Of a stretch of DNA of 64,000 nucleotides, positions 1 to 9,964 are shown in pieces. The notes beneath the pieces were generated by a model. The model had not been told where the DNA came from. It made no database searches and worked only from the letters and a program-made list of their open reading frames with translations. The DNA comes from Fibrobacter sp. UWB5. Its GTDB lineage: Bacteria > Fibrobacterota > Fibrobacteria > Fibrobacterales > Fibrobacteraceae. The DNA lies in NCBI RefSeq assembly GCF_002210295.1, contig NZ_MWQH01000001.1:1-64000 (forward strand), read 5' to 3'. Position 1 is the first letter of the stretch, and the number at the start of each line of letters is the position of its first letter. The position numbers were made by a program, and so were the translations under genes.

Positions 1-1185
1 ATGGCAAAAGAACATTTTGACAGAAGCAAGCCGCACTGCAACATCGGCACCATCGGCCACGTTGACCACGGCAAAACCACTCTGACCGCCGCAATCTGCA
101 CGACTCTCGCTGCACGCGGCCTCGCCGCCGCCAAGCGTTTCGACGAAATCGACAACGCTCCCGAAGAAAAGGCCCGCGGCATCACGATCAACACCTCCCA
201 CGTGGAATACACCACTGCAAACCGTCACTACGCTCACGTCGACTGCCCGGGGCACGCCGACTACGTCAAGAACATGGTGACCGGTGCTGCCCAGATGGAC
301 GGCGCCATCCTCGTCGTTGCAGCTACCGACGGCCCGATGCCGCAGACCCGTGAACACATCCTCCTCGCTCACCAGGTGGGCGTGCCGAAGATCGTCGTGT
401 TCATGAACAAGGTCGACATGGTGGACGACGAAGAACTCCTCGACCTCGTGGAAATGGAAGTTCGCGACCTTCTGTCCAAGTACGAATTTGACGGCGACAA
501 CACCCCGATCATCCGCGGTTCCGCTCTCAAGGCCCTCGAAGGCGACCCCGCCTACCAGGACAAGATCATGGAACTCATGGACGCCTGCGACACCTACATC
601 CCGCTTCCGGCCCGTGAAACCGAAAAGCCGTTCCTGATGCCGATCGAAGACGTGTTCACCATCACTGGTCGTGGCACCGTCGCTACCGGTCGTATCGAAC
701 GCGGCGTGGTTCACCTGAACGACAAGGTCGAACGCGTTGGTCTCGGCGAAACCGCCGAATACGTTGTTACCGGCGTTGAAATGTTCCGCAAGCTCCTCGA
801 CGACGCCCAGGCTGGCGACAACGTCGGTTTGCTCCTCCGCGGTGCAGAAAAGAAGGACATCAGCCGCGGCCAGGTGCTCGCTGCTCCGAAGTCCGTGACC
901 CCGCACGCCGAATTCAAGGCAGAAATCTACGTCCTGACGAAGGACGAAGGTGGCCGCCACACTCCGTTCATGAACGGCTACCGTCCTCAGTTCTACTTCC
1001 GCACCACCGACGTGACTGGCACGATCCAGCTCCCGGAAGGTGTTGAAATGGTGACTCCGGGTGACACCGTGACCATTCACGTGAACCTGATCGCCCCGGT
1101 GGCAATGGAAAAGCAGCTCCGCTTCGCAATCCGCGAAGGTGGCCGTACCGTTGGCGCTGGCTCCGTAACCGAAATCATCAAGTAA
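1..1185 (+). CDS. tuf: Elongation factor Tu (copy 1)
   Basis: EF-Tu delivers aminoacyl-tRNA to the ribosomal A site as a GTP complex. The 394-residue product has full family length. G1 is GHVDHGKTT near residue 19, G3 is DCPGHADY near 80 and G4 is NKVD near 135; the beta-barrel domains 2 and 3 follow ([13 protein letters not shown]). The ATG is the first base of the window, so its upstream context is unknown. It heads the S10 operon, 9 bp before rpsJ. The 394-residue protein is identical to the copy at 51970-53154 and I saw no nucleotide differences. Confidence 0.98.
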   Translation: MAKEHFDRSKPHCNIGTIGHVDHGKTTLTAAICTTLAARGLAAAKRFDEIDNAPEEKARGITINTSHVEYTTANRHYAHVDCPGHADYVKNMVTGAAQMDGAILVVAATDGPMPQTREHILLAHQVGVPKIVVFMNKVDMVDDEELLDLVEMEVRDLLSKYEFDGDNTPIIRGSALKALEGDPAYQDKIMELMDACDTYIPLPARETEKPFLMPIEDVFTITGRGTVATGRIERGVVHLNDKVERVGLGETAEYVVTGVEMFRKLLDDAQAGDNVGLLLRGAEKKDISRGQVLAAPKSVTPHAEFKAEIYVLTKDEGGRHTPFMNGYRPQFYFRTTDVTGTIQLPEGVEMVTPGDTVTIHVNLIAPVAMEKQLRFAIREGGRTVGAGSVTEIIK

Positions 1186-1194
1186 GGAATTATC

Positions 1195-1503
1195 ATGGCT
1201 GGTGAACGCATTCGTATTCGCTTGAAGAGCTTCGATCATCGTATGATCGACCGCTCCGCTCAAGACATCGTGAATACAGCTAAGAACACTGGGGCACGCA
1301 TTGCCGGCCCCATCCCTCTTCCGACGAAGATCCAGAAGTATACGGTGATCCGCTCTCCGCATATCGACAAGACTTCCCGTGAACAGTTCGAATCCCGTAC
1401 GCACAAGCGTCTTATCGACATCCTTGATGCTACGCCGCAGACTGTTGATTCCCTCATGAAACTTGACTTGCCGGCAGGCGTTGAAGTCGAAATTAAGGTT
1501 TAA
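1195..1503 (+). CDS. rpsJ: 30S ribosomal protein S10
   Basis: S10 is a small-subunit head protein and also the NusE partner in antitermination. The 102-residue product has normal length, with the typical [13 protein letters not shown] start and [19 protein letters not shown] loop. It is the first gene of the S10 operon proper, with an AAGGA ribosome-binding site just upstream in the tuf-rpsJ spacer. Confidence 0.98.
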   Translation: MAGERIRIRLKSFDHRMIDRSAQDIVNTAKNTGARIAGPIPLPTKIQKYTVIRSPHIDKTSREQFESRTHKRLIDILDATPQTVDSLMKLDLPAGVEVEIKV

Positions 1504-1508
1504 TAACA

Positions 1509-2126
1509 ATGAACGGTATTCTCGCAAAGAAATTGGGAATGACCCAAGTGTTCACGGAACAGGGCGAACGCGTTCCTGTAACGGTTCTCGAAGCCGGTCC
1601 GTGCGTGGTCGTTTGCCATAAGACAGAAGAGAAGGACGGCTACACTGCTGTCCAGATCGGCTTTGGTCTCAAGAAAGAACAGCGTGCCAACAAGGCAGAA
1701 ATCGGCCATTTCAAGAAGGCTGACGTTGCTGTTCGTGAACACCTCGCTGAATTCGATGTCGCTGATCTCGAAGCCTGGCCGGTTGGCAAGGAATTCGGTG
1801 CAGCTGACTTCGCCGATGTGAAGATGGTGAATGTCTCTGGCCTCTCCAAGGGTCACGGCTTCTCCGGTACCATCAAGCGCCATAACTTCCACAGCGGTCC
1901 TCGTTCTCACGGTACGCACAATATGCGCGAACCGGGTGGTACGTCCGCTCACTCTTATCCGGGCCGCGTTTTCCCGGGCAAGCGTATGGCCGGTCAGTTC
2001 GGTAACAAGAAAGTGACCGTGAAGCACCTCCAGGTCGTCAAGGTTGACGGCGACCGCAACCTGATCTTTGTCCGCGGCGCAGTTCCCGGTGCAAAGAACA
2101 GCATCATCGTGGTGAGGAAAGACTAA
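1509..2126 (+). CDS. rplC: 50S ribosomal protein L3
   Basis: L3 is an early 23S rRNA assembly protein reaching the peptidyl transferase centre. The 205-residue product starts with the canonical NGILAKKLGMTQVF and carries the family loop around GTHNMREPGGTSAHSYPGRV. Its stop codon overlaps the rplD start (TAATG), implying translational coupling. Confidence 0.98.
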   Translation: MNGILAKKLGMTQVFTEQGERVPVTVLEAGPCVVVCHKTEEKDGYTAVQIGFGLKKEQRANKAEIGHFKKADVAVREHLAEFDVADLEAWPVGKEFGAADFADVKMVNVSGLSKGHGFSGTIKRHNFHSGPRSHGTHNMREPGGTSAHSYPGRVFPGKRMAGQFGNKKVTVKHLQVVKVDGDRNLIFVRGAVPGAKNSIIVVRKD

Positions 2127-2746
2127 TGGCTACAGCAAAGCTTTTCGCCGCTACTGGCGATTTCAAGAATGATATTCAGCTCCCGGCCATGTTCGATCAG
2201 GAAGTCAACAAGGTCTGCATGTACTTGCACATCAAGGCTATCCTGAACAACAACCGTCAGGGCACTGCCCAGACCAAGAACAAGTCCGCCGTTAGCGGTG
2301 GTGGTCAGAAGCCCTGGAAGCAGAAGGGTACCGGCCGCGCTCGTTCCGGTCAGAACACCTCTGCCGTGTGGGTTCGTGGTGCTAAGGCTCATGGTCCGAA
2401 GTCCCATGACTACTTTGAAAAGGTGAACAAGAAGGTCAAGAAGATCGCTTTCCGCTCTGCTCTCGCTGCTAAGGCTGCCGAAGGCAAGGTGCAGGTGTTC
2501 GAAGCTCTCGCTTTCAACGCCCCGAAGACTAAGGATCTCCTCGCCGTCCTCAACAAGGCCGGTCTCGAACAGCGCAACGCTCTCTTCCTCGTGAGCGAAG
2601 CTGACAAGAACCTTTACCTCTCTTCTAACAACATTCCTTGGTGCCGTTGCGCACGCGTTGCCGATGTCAACACTTACGACATCGTTCGCGCCAACAACGT
2701 CGTCATCTCCCAGGCAGCTCTCGCCGAACTGGAAGGAGGCCGCTAA
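2126..2746 (+). CDS. rplD: 50S ribosomal protein L4
   Basis: L4 lines the peptide exit tunnel and in some bacteria autoregulates the S10 operon. The 206-residue product has the signature PWKQKGTGRARSGQ near residues 60-75, followed by the KAHGPKSHDY segment. It overlaps rplC upstream and rplW downstream by single bases. No L4-type leader can be examined because the window begins at tuf. Confidence 0.98.
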   Translation: MATAKLFAATGDFKNDIQLPAMFDQEVNKVCMYLHIKAILNNNRQGTAQTKNKSAVSGGGQKPWKQKGTGRARSGQNTSAVWVRGAKAHGPKSHDYFEKVNKKVKKIAFRSALAAKAAEGKVQVFEALAFNAPKTKDLLAVLNKAGLEQRNALFLVSEADKNLYLSSNNIPWCRCARVADVNTYDIVRANNVVISQAALAELEGGR

Positions 2747-3054
2747 TGAGTGAACTTCACGAAATTCTCGTTGCACCGCACATTACCGAAGCTACCGCCC
2801 GTTTGATGGCTGCTGTGCGTAATGACGTGCACAAGTATGTATTCAAGGTTGCCAAGACCGCAACGAAGACCGAGATCAAGGACGCTATCGAAAAGCGTTT
2901 CGGCGTCAAGGTTGATTCCGTCAATACCCTTATCAACCGCGGCAAGATGAAGCGCGTTCGTATGGGCATGGTCGCCGGCAAGAAGTCCAACTGGAAGAAG
3001 GCCTACATCACGCTTAAGGCCGGGCAAAAGATTGCCGAGTTCGAAGGAGTATAA
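2746..3054 (+). CDS. rplW: 50S ribosomal protein L23
   Basis: L23 sits at the tunnel exit and docks trigger factor and SRP. The start chosen is the ATG at 2746 inside the TAATG overlap with rplD, behind GGAAGGAGG, giving 102 residues that begin [20 protein letters not shown]. The reading frame is open further upstream, but that extension lies inside rplD and does not resemble L23. Confidence 0.96.
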   Translation: MSELHEILVAPHITEATARLMAAVRNDVHKYVFKVAKTATKTEIKDAIEKRFGVKVDSVNTLINRGKMKRVRMGMVAGKKSNWKKAYITLKAGQKIAEFEGV

Positions 3055-3056
3055 TC

Positions 3057-3887
3057 ATGGGTCTGAAGTCTTATCGCCCGCTTACCCCGACGCTGCGCTA
3101 CAAGCAGATTGGTGACCGCAAGGAAATCACTGCGGAAAAGCCGTACAAGCCGCTCACCGAAGGCATCAAGCGTAGCTCCGGCCGTAACAACGCCGGTGAA
3201 ATCACCTCCCGCCGTCGCGGTGGTGGTCACAAGAAACTGTATCGTATCATCGATTTCAAGCGTCAGTTTGCTGGCATCCCCTGCACTGTTGAAACGATCG
3301 AATACGATCCGAACCGTTCCGCTCGTATCGCTCTGGTCAAGTACCTGAACGGCAAGCGCTGCTACATCATCGCTCCGGCTGACGTCAAGGTTGGTGATGT
3401 GCTGAATTCTGGCGAAGGTGCCGAATTCCGCGTCGGTAACGCTATTCCGCTCCGCGATATTCCGCTGAACACCATTATCCACAACATCGAAATGAAACCG
3501 GGCAAGGGCGCTCAGATCGCTCGTTCCGCAGGTGCAGGTGCAGAACTCGTCGCTAAAGACGGCAAGCTCTGCCAGGTCAAGCTCCCGAGTGGCGAAGTTC
3601 GCTACATTCCGGAAGATTGCCTCGCCGTCGTGGGTCAGGTTTCCAATATCGATCACATGAATGAATCCTCGGGTTCTGCAGGCCGCTCTCGCTGGCTCGG
3701 CATTCGCCCGTCCGTCCGTGGTGTCGTTATGAACCCGGTCGATCACCCCCTTGGTGGTGGTGAAGGTCGTACCTCTGGTGGTCGTCATCCGTGCTCTCCT
3801 TGGGGTAAGAACTCTAAGGGTGCCAAAACTCGTAACAATAAGCGTACCGATAGGTTTATCGTACGTCGTCGTCAGAAGAGGGCCTAA
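3057..3887 (+). CDS. rplB: 50S ribosomal protein L2
   Basis: L2 is needed for subunit association and peptidyl transfer. The 276-residue length is standard. The C-terminal signature [20 protein letters not shown], including the conserved histidine of the VDHP motif, is intact and precedes a basic tail. It lies two bases after the rplW stop. Confidence 0.98.
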   Translation: MGLKSYRPLTPTLRYKQIGDRKEITAEKPYKPLTEGIKRSSGRNNAGEITSRRRGGGHKKLYRIIDFKRQFAGIPCTVETIEYDPNRSARIALVKYLNGKRCYIIAPADVKVGDVLNSGEGAEFRVGNAIPLRDIPLNTIIHNIEMKPGKGAQIARSAGAGAELVAKDGKLCQVKLPSGEVRYIPEDCLAVVGQVSNIDHMNESSGSAGRSRWLGIRPSVRGVVMNPVDHPLGGGEGRTSGGRHPCSPWGKNSKGAKTRNNKRTDRFIVRRRQKRA

Positions 3888-3890
3888 TTC

Positions 3891-4175
3891 ATGTCCAGAT
3901 CCCTTAAGAAAGGTGCTTTCGTGGATTCCCACGTTTTGAGCAAAGCCCAGGCGATGGCCGGTTCCGACAAGAAACAGGCTATCAAGACCTGGTCCCGTCG
4001 TTCCACCATCATTCCTGATATGGTCGGACTTACGTTCTCCGTCTATAACGGCAAGCAGTTCATCCCCGTCTACGTGACCGAAAACATGGTCGGCCACAAG
4101 CTGGGTGAATTCTCCATGACCCGCACTTTCCGCGGTCACCGTAAGACTGAAACCGCTGCTGGAGGAAAGAAATAA
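3891..4175 (+). CDS. rpsS: 30S ribosomal protein S19
   Basis: S19 forms the head-to-50S bridge with S13. The 94-residue product opens with [16 protein letters not shown] and contains the conserved [20 protein letters not shown] segment. Its stop overlaps the rplV start. Confidence 0.98.
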   Translation: MSRSLKKGAFVDSHVLSKAQAMAGSDKKQAIKTWSRRSTIIPDMVGLTFSVYNGKQFIPVYVTENMVGHKLGEFSMTRTFRGHRKTETAAGGKK

Positions 4176-4522
4176 TGCAAGCTGTTGCTAAAGTGAAAAA
4201 CGTCCGTTACGGCGTTCGCAAGCTCCGTCGCGTTGTCGACCTGGTTCGCGGCAAGTCCGTTGCAGAAGCATTCGCAATGCTTTCTATTCTCCACACGCAG
4301 ACCAAGGGTGCTCCGCTGGTCGAAAATGCTCTGAAGTCCGCTGTTGCTAACTTCAAGCAGAAGGCCGCTGGTGCCGTTGCCGCCGAAGAACTGGTCGTCA
4401 AGACCATCACTGCCGACGGTGGTACCATCATGAAGCGTATCCACCCGCGTTCCCAGGGCCGTGCTTTCCGTATCGAAAAGCCGCTCTCTCACATCACAGT
4501 CGTTGTGGCCAACAAGGAGTAA
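4175..4522 (+). CDS. rplV: 50S ribosomal protein L22
   Basis: L22 lines the exit tunnel. The 115-residue product has the N-terminal [20 protein letters not shown] segment and the C-terminal [20 protein letters not shown] beta-hairpin region. It is preceded by GGAGG and coupled to rpsS through a one-base overlap. Confidence 0.98.
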   Translation: MQAVAKVKNVRYGVRKLRRVVDLVRGKSVAEAFAMLSILHTQTKGAPLVENALKSAVANFKQKAAGAVAAEELVVKTITADGGTIMKRIHPRSQGRAFRIEKPLSHITVVVANKE

Positions 4523-4527
4523 TTAAA

Positions 4528-5187
4528 ATGGGTCAGAAAACTCATCCGAATGGTCTTCGTCTTGGCGTTATCCGCGGCTGGGAATCCAAGTGGTATGCCG
4601 AAGACAAGTTTGCCGATCTTCTTTATGAAGACATCGTGCTCCGTCGCTACTTGATGAAGCGTTTTGAACATGCCTCCCTTTCCAAGGTCGGCATCGAACG
4701 CACCGTCAAGAAGGTGAACGTGAACCTCTTTACCGCCCGTCCGGGTATCGTGATTGGCCGTAAGGGCGAAGAATTGGAAAAGCTCAAGGGCGAACTCCAG
4801 TTCCTCACCGGTAAAGAAATCTATATTAACGTCCAGGAAATCAAGCGCCCGGAAACGGATGCCAAGCTGGTTGCCGAAAACATCGCTCGTCAGCTCGAAA
4901 AGCGTATTTCCTTCCGTCGTGCCATGAAGCGCGCTATCCAGTCCGCTATGCGCATGGGCGTTGAAGGTATCAAGGTGCAGTGCGGTGGCCGCCTCGGTGG
5001 TGCCGAAATTGCCCGCGTCGAAAAGTATGCCGAAGGCCGCGTGCCTCTGCACACTCTCCGCGCAGACATCGATTACGCGACTGCCATTGCTAAGACCGTT
5101 TATGGTTCCATCGGTATCAAGGTGTGGATCATGCACGGCGAAAAGATTGGCAAGGACGTCATGAACGATAACAAGAGAGAGAAGTAA
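4528..5187 (+). CDS. rpsC: 30S ribosomal protein S3
   Basis: S3 forms part of the mRNA entry channel. The 219-residue product has a type II KH domain with [19 protein letters not shown] near residues 71-89 and the C-terminal [19 protein letters not shown] segment. It is preceded by AAGGAG, which overlaps the end of rplV. Confidence 0.98.
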   Translation: MGQKTHPNGLRLGVIRGWESKWYAEDKFADLLYEDIVLRRYLMKRFEHASLSKVGIERTVKKVNVNLFTARPGIVIGRKGEELEKLKGELQFLTGKEIYINVQEIKRPETDAKLVAENIARQLEKRISFRRAMKRAIQSAMRMGVEGIKVQCGGRLGGAEIARVEKYAEGRVPLHTLRADIDYATAIAKTVYGSIGIKVWIMHGEKIGKDVMNDNKREK

Positions 5188-5189
5188 TT

Positions 5190-5603
5190 ATGCTGAGTCC
5201 TAAAAGAACATTACATCGTAAGCAGATGAAAGGCCGCATGAAGGGCATTGCCTCCCGCGGCAACTCCATCGCCTTCGGCGAATTCGGCATTCAGGCTCTT
5301 GAAAAGTGCTGGCTGACTGCTCGTCAGATTGAAGCCGCTCGTATCGCCATGACCCGTAAGATCAAGCGCGGTGGCCGCGTTTGGATCCGCGTCTTCCCCG
5401 ATAAGCCGATCACCCGTCACCCTGCTGAAGCCCGTATGGGTAAGGGTAAGGGCGCCGTCGAATTCTGGGCAGCCGTTATCCTCCCGGGTCGCATCATTTT
5501 CGAAATGGGTGGTGTCGAACGTGAACTGGCCATGGAAGCTCTCCATGTCGCAGCACAGAAGCTCCCCCTCAAGTGCAAAATCATCGAAGAATCGGAGATC
5601 TAA
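5190..5603 (+). CDS. rplP: 50S ribosomal protein L16
   Basis: L16 organises the A-site tRNA region of the 50S subunit. The 137-residue product starts [19 protein letters not shown] and contains [19 protein letters not shown] and [12 protein letters not shown], all diagnostic. It overlaps rpmC by one base. Confidence 0.98.
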   Translation: MLSPKRTLHRKQMKGRMKGIASRGNSIAFGEFGIQALEKCWLTARQIEAARIAMTRKIKRGGRVWIRVFPDKPITRHPAEARMGKGKGAVEFWAAVILPGRIIFEMGGVERELAMEALHVAAQKLPLKCKIIEESEI

Positions 5604-5794
5604 TGAAAGCACGTGAATTAAAGGAACTGGGCGTTGACCAGCTCAAGGAAAAACTGGCTCAGTTGAATCTCGATTTGTTCAATTACCGTATGGCTGCTAA
5701 GCTCGGTAACTTGGAAAAACCCTCTTCGATCCGCAATACCCGTAAGGATATCGCTAGGGTCAAGACCATCCTCACCGAAAAGGCCAAGGCATAA
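5603..5794 (+). CDS. rpmC: 50S ribosomal protein L29
   Basis: L29 is a small two-helix protein at the tunnel exit next to L23. The start chosen is the ATG at 5603, overlapping the rplP stop (TAATG), giving 63 residues beginning [20 protein letters not shown] with the family motif NLDLFNYRMAAKLGNLEKPS. The open frame upstream of this ATG lies inside rplP. Confidence 0.95.
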   Translation: MKARELKELGVDQLKEKLAQLNLDLFNYRMAAKLGNLEKPSSIRNTRKDIARVKTILTEKAKA

Positions 5795-5812
5795 GCCGGG
5801 CAGGAGCAGGAA

Positions 5813-6067
5813 ATGGATAGAAACCTTCGTAAGGTAAGACAGGGTGTCGTCAGCTCTGACAAGATGGACAAAACCATCACCGTCGTAGTTGAAAACCGTA
5901 AGCGTCACCCGGTGTACAACAAGATCATGACCACCACCAAGAAGCTCAAGGCTCACGATGAAAACAACGAAGCCGGTGAAGGTGACTTGGTTGAAATCAT
6001 GGAAACTCGTCCGCTCTCTGCGACGAAGCGCTGGCGCCTCGTTCGCGTTGTAGCTAAGAAGAAATAA
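5813..6067 (+). CDS. rpsQ: 30S ribosomal protein S17
   Basis: S17 is a primary 16S rRNA-binding OB-fold protein. The 84-residue product contains [20 protein letters not shown] and [19 protein letters not shown]. It is preceded by CAGGAG about 7 nt upstream of the ATG. Confidence 0.98.
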   Translation: MDRNLRKVRQGVVSSDKMDKTITVVVENRKRHPVYNKIMTTTKKLKAHDENNEAGEGDLVEIMETRPLSATKRWRLVRVVAKKK

Positions 6068-6088
6068 TCGTTTTGGAGTAAGGCGAAT

Positions 6089-6457
6089 ATGATTCAAGAA
6101 GAAACCAGACTCGTCGTGGCCGATAACAGTGGAGCCAAGGAAGTCGCCTGCATCCGCGTTTTGGGTGGCACCAACCGTCGCTATGCCAGCATCGGTGATG
6201 TCATCAAGGTTGCCGTCAAAGACGCAATCCCCCAGAGCAAGGTGAAGAAGGGTTCCGTAGCTGACGCCGTCGTCGTGCGCACTCGCAAAGAAATTGCCCG
6301 TCCGGATGGCACGTTCATCCGTTTCTCGGACAACGCCGTGGTTCTCATCAACAAGGATGGCGAACCTCGTGGAACCCGTATTTTTGGACCGGTGGCTCGT
6401 GAGCTCCGCGACAAGAAATACATGAAGATCATCTCCCTCGCACCTGAGGTTCTCTAA
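6089..6457 (+). CDS. rplN: 50S ribosomal protein L14
   Basis: L14 lies at the intersubunit interface near the translational GTPase site. Its length of 122 residues is exactly the family norm. It starts [20 protein letters not shown] and ends with the conserved REL-x7[10 protein letters not shown] region. Its stop overlaps the rplX start by one base. Confidence 0.98.
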   Translation: MIQEETRLVVADNSGAKEVACIRVLGGTNRRYASIGDVIKVAVKDAIPQSKVKKGSVADAVVVRTRKEIARPDGTFIRFSDNAVVLINKDGEPRGTRIFGPVARELRDKKYMKIISLAPEVL

Positions 6458-6756
6458 TGGCAAACATCAAGAAGAATGATAACGTCAAGGTGATTTCCGG
6501 TGCCAACAAGGGCAAGACCGGCACCGTGATTAGTGTCAAGGGCGGTAAGGTGACCGTTTCGGGCGTGAATGTCCGCAAGCGTCATGAAAAGCCGTCTCAG
6601 ACCAATCAGACTGGTGGCATCATTGAAAAGGAACTGCCGATCGACATTTCCAACGTGATGCTCCTCGAAGGCAACACTCCTGTCCGTACCCGTATCGTGC
6701 GCGAAGCCGGCAAGAAGGCTTCCCGCGTGAGCGTCAAGTCCGGCAAGGCTATCTAG
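6457..6756 (+). CDS. rplX: 50S ribosomal protein L24
   Basis: L24 is a 50S assembly initiator. The 99-residue product carries an N-terminal KOW motif ([20 protein letters not shown]) and the [20 protein letters not shown] loop. It is coupled to rplN. Confidence 0.97.
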   Translation: MANIKKNDNVKVISGANKGKTGTVISVKGGKVTVSGVNVRKRHEKPSQTNQTGGIIEKELPIDISNVMLLEGNTPVRTRIVREAGKKASRVSVKSGKAI

Positions 6757-6765
6757 AGGTAACAC

Positions 6766-7305
6766 ATGAACCAGATGAAGCAATTTTATCTCGAAAAAGT
6801 AGTTCCGGCCTTGCAGCAGAAGTTTGCTTACAAGAACGTGATGGAAATTCCCCGCCTCCAGAAGATCGTGCTCAACATGGGTGTCGGCGCTGCCGCCTCT
6901 AACCGCAAGATCCTGGATGAAGCCGTTGATACCCTGACCGCTATTACCGGTCAGAAGGCCGTCGTCACCAACGCCAAGAAGGCTATCGCTCAGTTCCATC
7001 TGCGCGAAGGCATCGGCATCGGTGCTAAGGTCACCCTGCACGGCGAAAACATGTGGGACTTCCTCTTCCGTTTCATCAACATCGACCTCCCGCGTGTCCG
7101 TGACTTCCGTGGTCTCGCACGTCGTGGCTTTGATGGCATGGGTAACTTTACCCTCGGCATCAAGGAACAGACGATCTTTGTTGAAATCGACATTGACAAG
7201 ATTTCTCGTACCTTCGGTATGGACATCTCCTTCGTGACGACCGCTAAGACGGACGAAGAAGGCCGCGCCCTGCTCGAAGAACTTGGACTCCCCTTCAGGA
7301 AGTAA
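6766..7305 (+). CDS. rplE: 50S ribosomal protein L5
   Basis: L5 binds 5S rRNA and contacts P-site tRNA. The 179-residue length is typical. The signature [16 protein letters not shown] occurs near residue 30, and the [16 protein letters not shown]-type segment ([20 protein letters not shown]) is intact. It is preceded by GAGGTAA. Confidence 0.98.
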   Translation: MNQMKQFYLEKVVPALQQKFAYKNVMEIPRLQKIVLNMGVGAAASNRKILDEAVDTLTAITGQKAVVTNAKKAIAQFHLREGIGIGAKVTLHGENMWDFLFRFINIDLPRVRDFRGLARRGFDGMGNFTLGIKEQTIFVEIDIDKISRTFGMDISFVTTAKTDEEGRALLEELGLPFRK

Positions 7306-7314
7306 GGTAATACC

Positions 7315-7500
7315 ATGGCAAGCACAAGAATGATTGAAAAATGCAAGCGCACCCCGAAGTATACCGTTCGTGGGTACAACCGCTGCAAGCGTTGCGGTAG
7401 GCCGCACGCCTTTATGCGCCGCTTTGGCCTTTGCCGTATTTGCTTCCGCGAAATGGCACTCGCCGGCGAAATCCCCGGTATCACAAAGTCGTCTTGGTAA
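7315..7500 (+). CDS. rpsN: 30S ribosomal protein S14, zinc-binding type
   Basis: S14 is a small-subunit head protein. This 61-residue form is the short zinc-binding (C+) class, with two Cys pairs, CKRCGRPH and CRIC, around RFGLC. A zinc-independent paralogue, if one exists, is outside the window. It sits in the normal spc position between rplE and rpsH. Confidence 0.97.
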   Translation: MASTRMIEKCKRTPKYTVRGYNRCKRCGRPHAFMRRFGLCRICFREMALAGEIPGITKSSW

Positions 7501-7513
7501 GGAGAGTATACTC

Positions 7514-7909
7514 ATGGCAATGACAGATCCTATCGCCGATATGCTCACCCGTATCCGCAATGCCGCTTCGGCAAAGCTCCCCGTGGTGGACATTCCTGCC
7601 AGCAACTTGAAGCGTGAAATCGCTCGCGTGTTGCAGGAAAAAGGTTTCATTAAAAAGTTCGTCGTCGTCGATGACGGTAAGCAGGGCATCCTCAAGGTCC
7701 TCCTCCGTTACACGAAGGGCGAATCCGCTATCCAGGGCATCCAGCGCATTTCTTCGCCGGGTCTCCGTCACTACGTTGACGCCGCAAAGCTTCCGCGCGT
7801 TCGCAATGGCCTTGGCTATGCTATCATCTCCACATCTAAAGGCGTGATGACCGACCACGAAGCCCGCAAGGAAAACGTGGGTGGTGAAGTCATCGCAAAG
7901 GTATGGTAA
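7514..7909 (+). CDS. rpsH: 30S ribosomal protein S8
   Basis: S8 binds central-domain 16S rRNA and in many bacteria represses the spc operon. The ATG at 7514, behind GGAGAG, gives 131 residues starting [17 protein letters not shown], the canonical start. The frame remains open upstream within rpsN but is unrelated to S8. The C-terminal signature [20 protein letters not shown] is present. Confidence 0.97.
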   Translation: MAMTDPIADMLTRIRNAASAKLPVVDIPASNLKREIARVLQEKGFIKKFVVVDDGKQGILKVLLRYTKGESAIQGIQRISSPGLRHYVDAAKLPRVRNGLGYAIISTSKGVMTDHEARKENVGGEVIAKVW

Positions 7910-7911
7910 AG

Positions 7912-8451
7912 ATGTCCCGTATCGGTAAAGCTATTATCAATATCCCGGCCGGCGTGAAAGTCGCCGTCAATGGTCAGAACATCAAGGTTGAAGGTCCTCT
8001 CGGCAAGCTCGAGACCGACGTTCATGAACTGATTGCAATCAAGCTCGAAGGCAACCAGCTTTCCTTCTCTCGTCCTGACGATCAGAAGTTCACCCGTGCC
8101 ATCCATGGCACCACTCGCGCTCTCGTTGCCAACATGGTCGAAGGCGTGACCAAGGGTTTCCAGAAGACGCTCGAAATCGTCGGCGTTGGTTACCGTGTGG
8201 AACAGAAGGGCAAGGACCTCAACTTGGTTCTCGGCTTCTCTCACCCGGTTATCTTCAAGGCCCCGGAAGGCGTTGAACTCAAGGCTGTTGACCCGCTGAA
8301 GATCTCCATCAAGGGCATCGATAAGCAGAAGGTCGGCCAAGCTGCGGCAGAAATCCGCAAGTACCGCAAGCCTGAACCGTATAAGGGCAAGGGCATCAAG
8401 TACGAAGGCGAAATTGTCCGTCGTAAGCAAGGTAAGAAGACAGGTAAATAA
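7912..8451 (+). CDS. rplF: 50S ribosomal protein L6
   Basis: L6 sits near the factor-binding site. The ATG at 7912 gives 179 residues starting MSRIGKAIINIPAGVKV, the canonical N terminus. An in-frame ATG at 7903 lies inside the end of rpsH and would only add MVK. The second repeat domain with the KIPEPYKGKGI-type motif (KPEPYKGKGIKYEGE) is intact. Confidence 0.96.
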   Translation: MSRIGKAIINIPAGVKVAVNGQNIKVEGPLGKLETDVHELIAIKLEGNQLSFSRPDDQKFTRAIHGTTRALVANMVEGVTKGFQKTLEIVGVGYRVEQKGKDLNLVLGFSHPVIFKAPEGVELKAVDPLKISIKGIDKQKVGQAAAEIRKYRKPEPYKGKGIKYEGEIVRRKQGKKTGK

Positions 8452-8460
8452 GGGTAAACT

Positions 8461-8832
8461 ATGACTGCAATTGCTAAGAAAAGAATCCAGTCCAGAATCG
8501 CACGCCACGAACGCGTACGCAAGTCTGTTGTCGGAACTGCAGAATGCCCTCGTTTGGCTGTTCGCCGTTCCTTGTCCCACATGGTAGCCCAGATTATCGA
8601 CGACGAAAACAACAAGTCTCTCGTCCAGCTCACCACCACTGCCAAGGAATTCCAGGCTAAGTTTGGTGAAATGACGAAGTCGGAACAGAGCAAGCAGCTC
8701 GGTATCCAGATTGCTGAAGTCGCTAAGTCCAAGGGCATTGAATCCGTGGTCTTTGACCGCGGCGGTTACATCTATCACGGTCGCGTTCAGGCTCTCGCTG
8801 AGGGAGCTCGTGAAGGCGGACTCAAATTCTAG
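8461..8832 (+). CDS. rplR: 50S ribosomal protein L18
   Basis: L18 binds 5S rRNA with L5. The 123-residue product has the RPRLAVRRS-type motif (CPRLAVRRSLSHMVAQIIDD) and the C-terminal VVFDRGGYIYHGRVQALAEG and AREGGLKF segments. Its TAG stop overlaps a GTG start candidate of rpsE. Confidence 0.97.
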   Translation: MTAIAKKRIQSRIARHERVRKSVVGTAECPRLAVRRSLSHMVAQIIDDENNKSLVQLTTTAKEFQAKFGEMTKSEQSKQLGIQIAEVAKSKGIESVVFDRGGYIYHGRVQALAEGAREGGLKF

Positions 8833-9326
8833 TGAGGTACACTTTGGAACGCGAAGCTCAAGTTTCTGAATTTGAAGACAAGGTTGTACACATCAACCGT
8901 TGCGCTAAGACCGTCAAGGGCGGTCGCCGTATGTCCTTCTCCGCTCTCGTTGTCGTTGGCAACAAGAACGGCAAGGTCGGTGTTGGTCTCGGTAAGGCTA
9001 AGGAAGTTTCCGAAGCTATCCGTAAGGGTACCGAAGCCGCCCAGCGTAACATCGTTGAAGTGCAGCTCCTCGACGGCACCATTCCCCACGACATCGAAGT
9101 CAAGAGCGGCGCAACCCGCATCCTCTTGATGCCGGCTGCTCCGGGTACTGGTGTTATCGCCGGTGCCGCTGCCCGTGCCGTTCTCGAACTGGCCGGTGTG
9201 CGCAACATCCTCACCAAGATTCACGGTTCTTCCAACCCGAGCACTGTCGTGAGCGCCTGCCTCGAAGGTCTCTTGGCCCAGAAGAACAAACAGGACTGCG
9301 CTGCCCTCCGCGGCGCCAATGCCTAA
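8832..9326 (+). CDS. rpsE: 30S ribosomal protein S5
   Basis: S5 is an accuracy-related 30S protein. Its N-terminal double-stranded-RNA-binding fold contains [19 protein letters not shown] and the C-terminal part [16 protein letters not shown]. No ATG precedes the conserved region, so the start is unusual. It is either GTG at 8832, overlapping the rplR stop (164 residues), or TTG at 8844, which has GAGG spaced 6-7 nt upstream (160 residues). I cannot decide between them. Confidence 0.94.
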   Translation: MRYTLEREAQVSEFEDKVVHINRCAKTVKGGRRMSFSALVVVGNKNGKVGVGLGKAKEVSEAIRKGTEAAQRNIVEVQLLDGTIPHDIEVKSGATRILLMPAAPGTGVIAGAAARAVLELAGVRNILTKIHGSSNPSTVVSACLEGLLAQKNKQDCAALRGANA

Positions 9327-9339
9327 GGAGTAATACACG

Positions 9340-9519
9340 ATGAAGAAAGTTCGTATTACTTTGATTAAGGGTACTGTCCGCCGTCTCCCGATGCACCGCG
9401 CTAACGTGGCTGCTCTCGGCCTCCGCAAGATCGGACAGTCTGTTGAACACGTTTTGACCCCCAGCATCCAGGGCATGATCAATGCCGTGGCTGACATGGT
9501 GAAGGTCGAGGAGATCTAA
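9340..9519 (+). CDS. rpmD: 50S ribosomal protein L30
   Basis: L30 is a small 50S protein. The 59-residue reading frame begins MKKVRITLIKGTVRRLP and contains NVAALGLRKIGQSVEH, matching the family in length and motif. AAGGAG lies upstream and the gene fills the expected slot between rpsE and rplO. Confidence 0.96.
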   Translation: MKKVRITLIKGTVRRLPMHRANVAALGLRKIGQSVEHVLTPSIQGMINAVADMVKVEEI

Positions 9520-9520
9520 G

Positions 9521-9964
9521 ATGGAACTCAATACTCTCAATCCTGGCAAGGCTGCCAAGGGCAAGAGCCGCAAGCGCATTGGTCGCGGTCCGGGTTCCGG
9601 TTGGGGCACCACCGCTGGCCGTGGCCAGAAGGGTGCTGGCGCTCGTAAGAGTGCACAGGCCGGTCGCGTCGCCTTCGAAGGCGGCCAGATGCCGATCCAC
9701 CGTCGCATCCCGAAGCGTGGCTTCAAGTCTCACTTCGCCAAGGACACGCAGATCGTTAACCTCAAGAAGCTCGCTTCTTGCAGCGTGACGGACTTCGACG
9801 CCCAGGCAATGTTTGACCAGGGTTTCATCAAGAACATCGAACTGCCTATCAAGGTCCTCGCTTTTGGTACCATCGACAAGGCAATCAATGTAAAGGTTAA
9901 CGCCATCAGCGAAAAGGCTAAGGCCATGATCGAAGCTGCTGGCGGCAAAGTCGAGATCGTCTAA
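9521..9964 (+). CDS. rplO: 50S ribosomal protein L15
   Basis: L15 is a late-assembly 50S protein. The 147-residue product has the glycine-rich N-terminal segment GRGPGSGWGTTAGRGQKGAG and the FEGGQMPIHRRIPKRGF motif. It overlaps secY by one base. Confidence 0.98.
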   Translation: MELNTLNPGKAAKGKSRKRIGRGPGSGWGTTAGRGQKGAGARKSAQAGRVAFEGGQMPIHRRIPKRGFKSHFAKDTQIVNLKKLASCSVTDFDAQAMFDQGFIKNIELPIKVLAFGTIDKAINVKVNAISEKAKAMIEAAGGKVEIV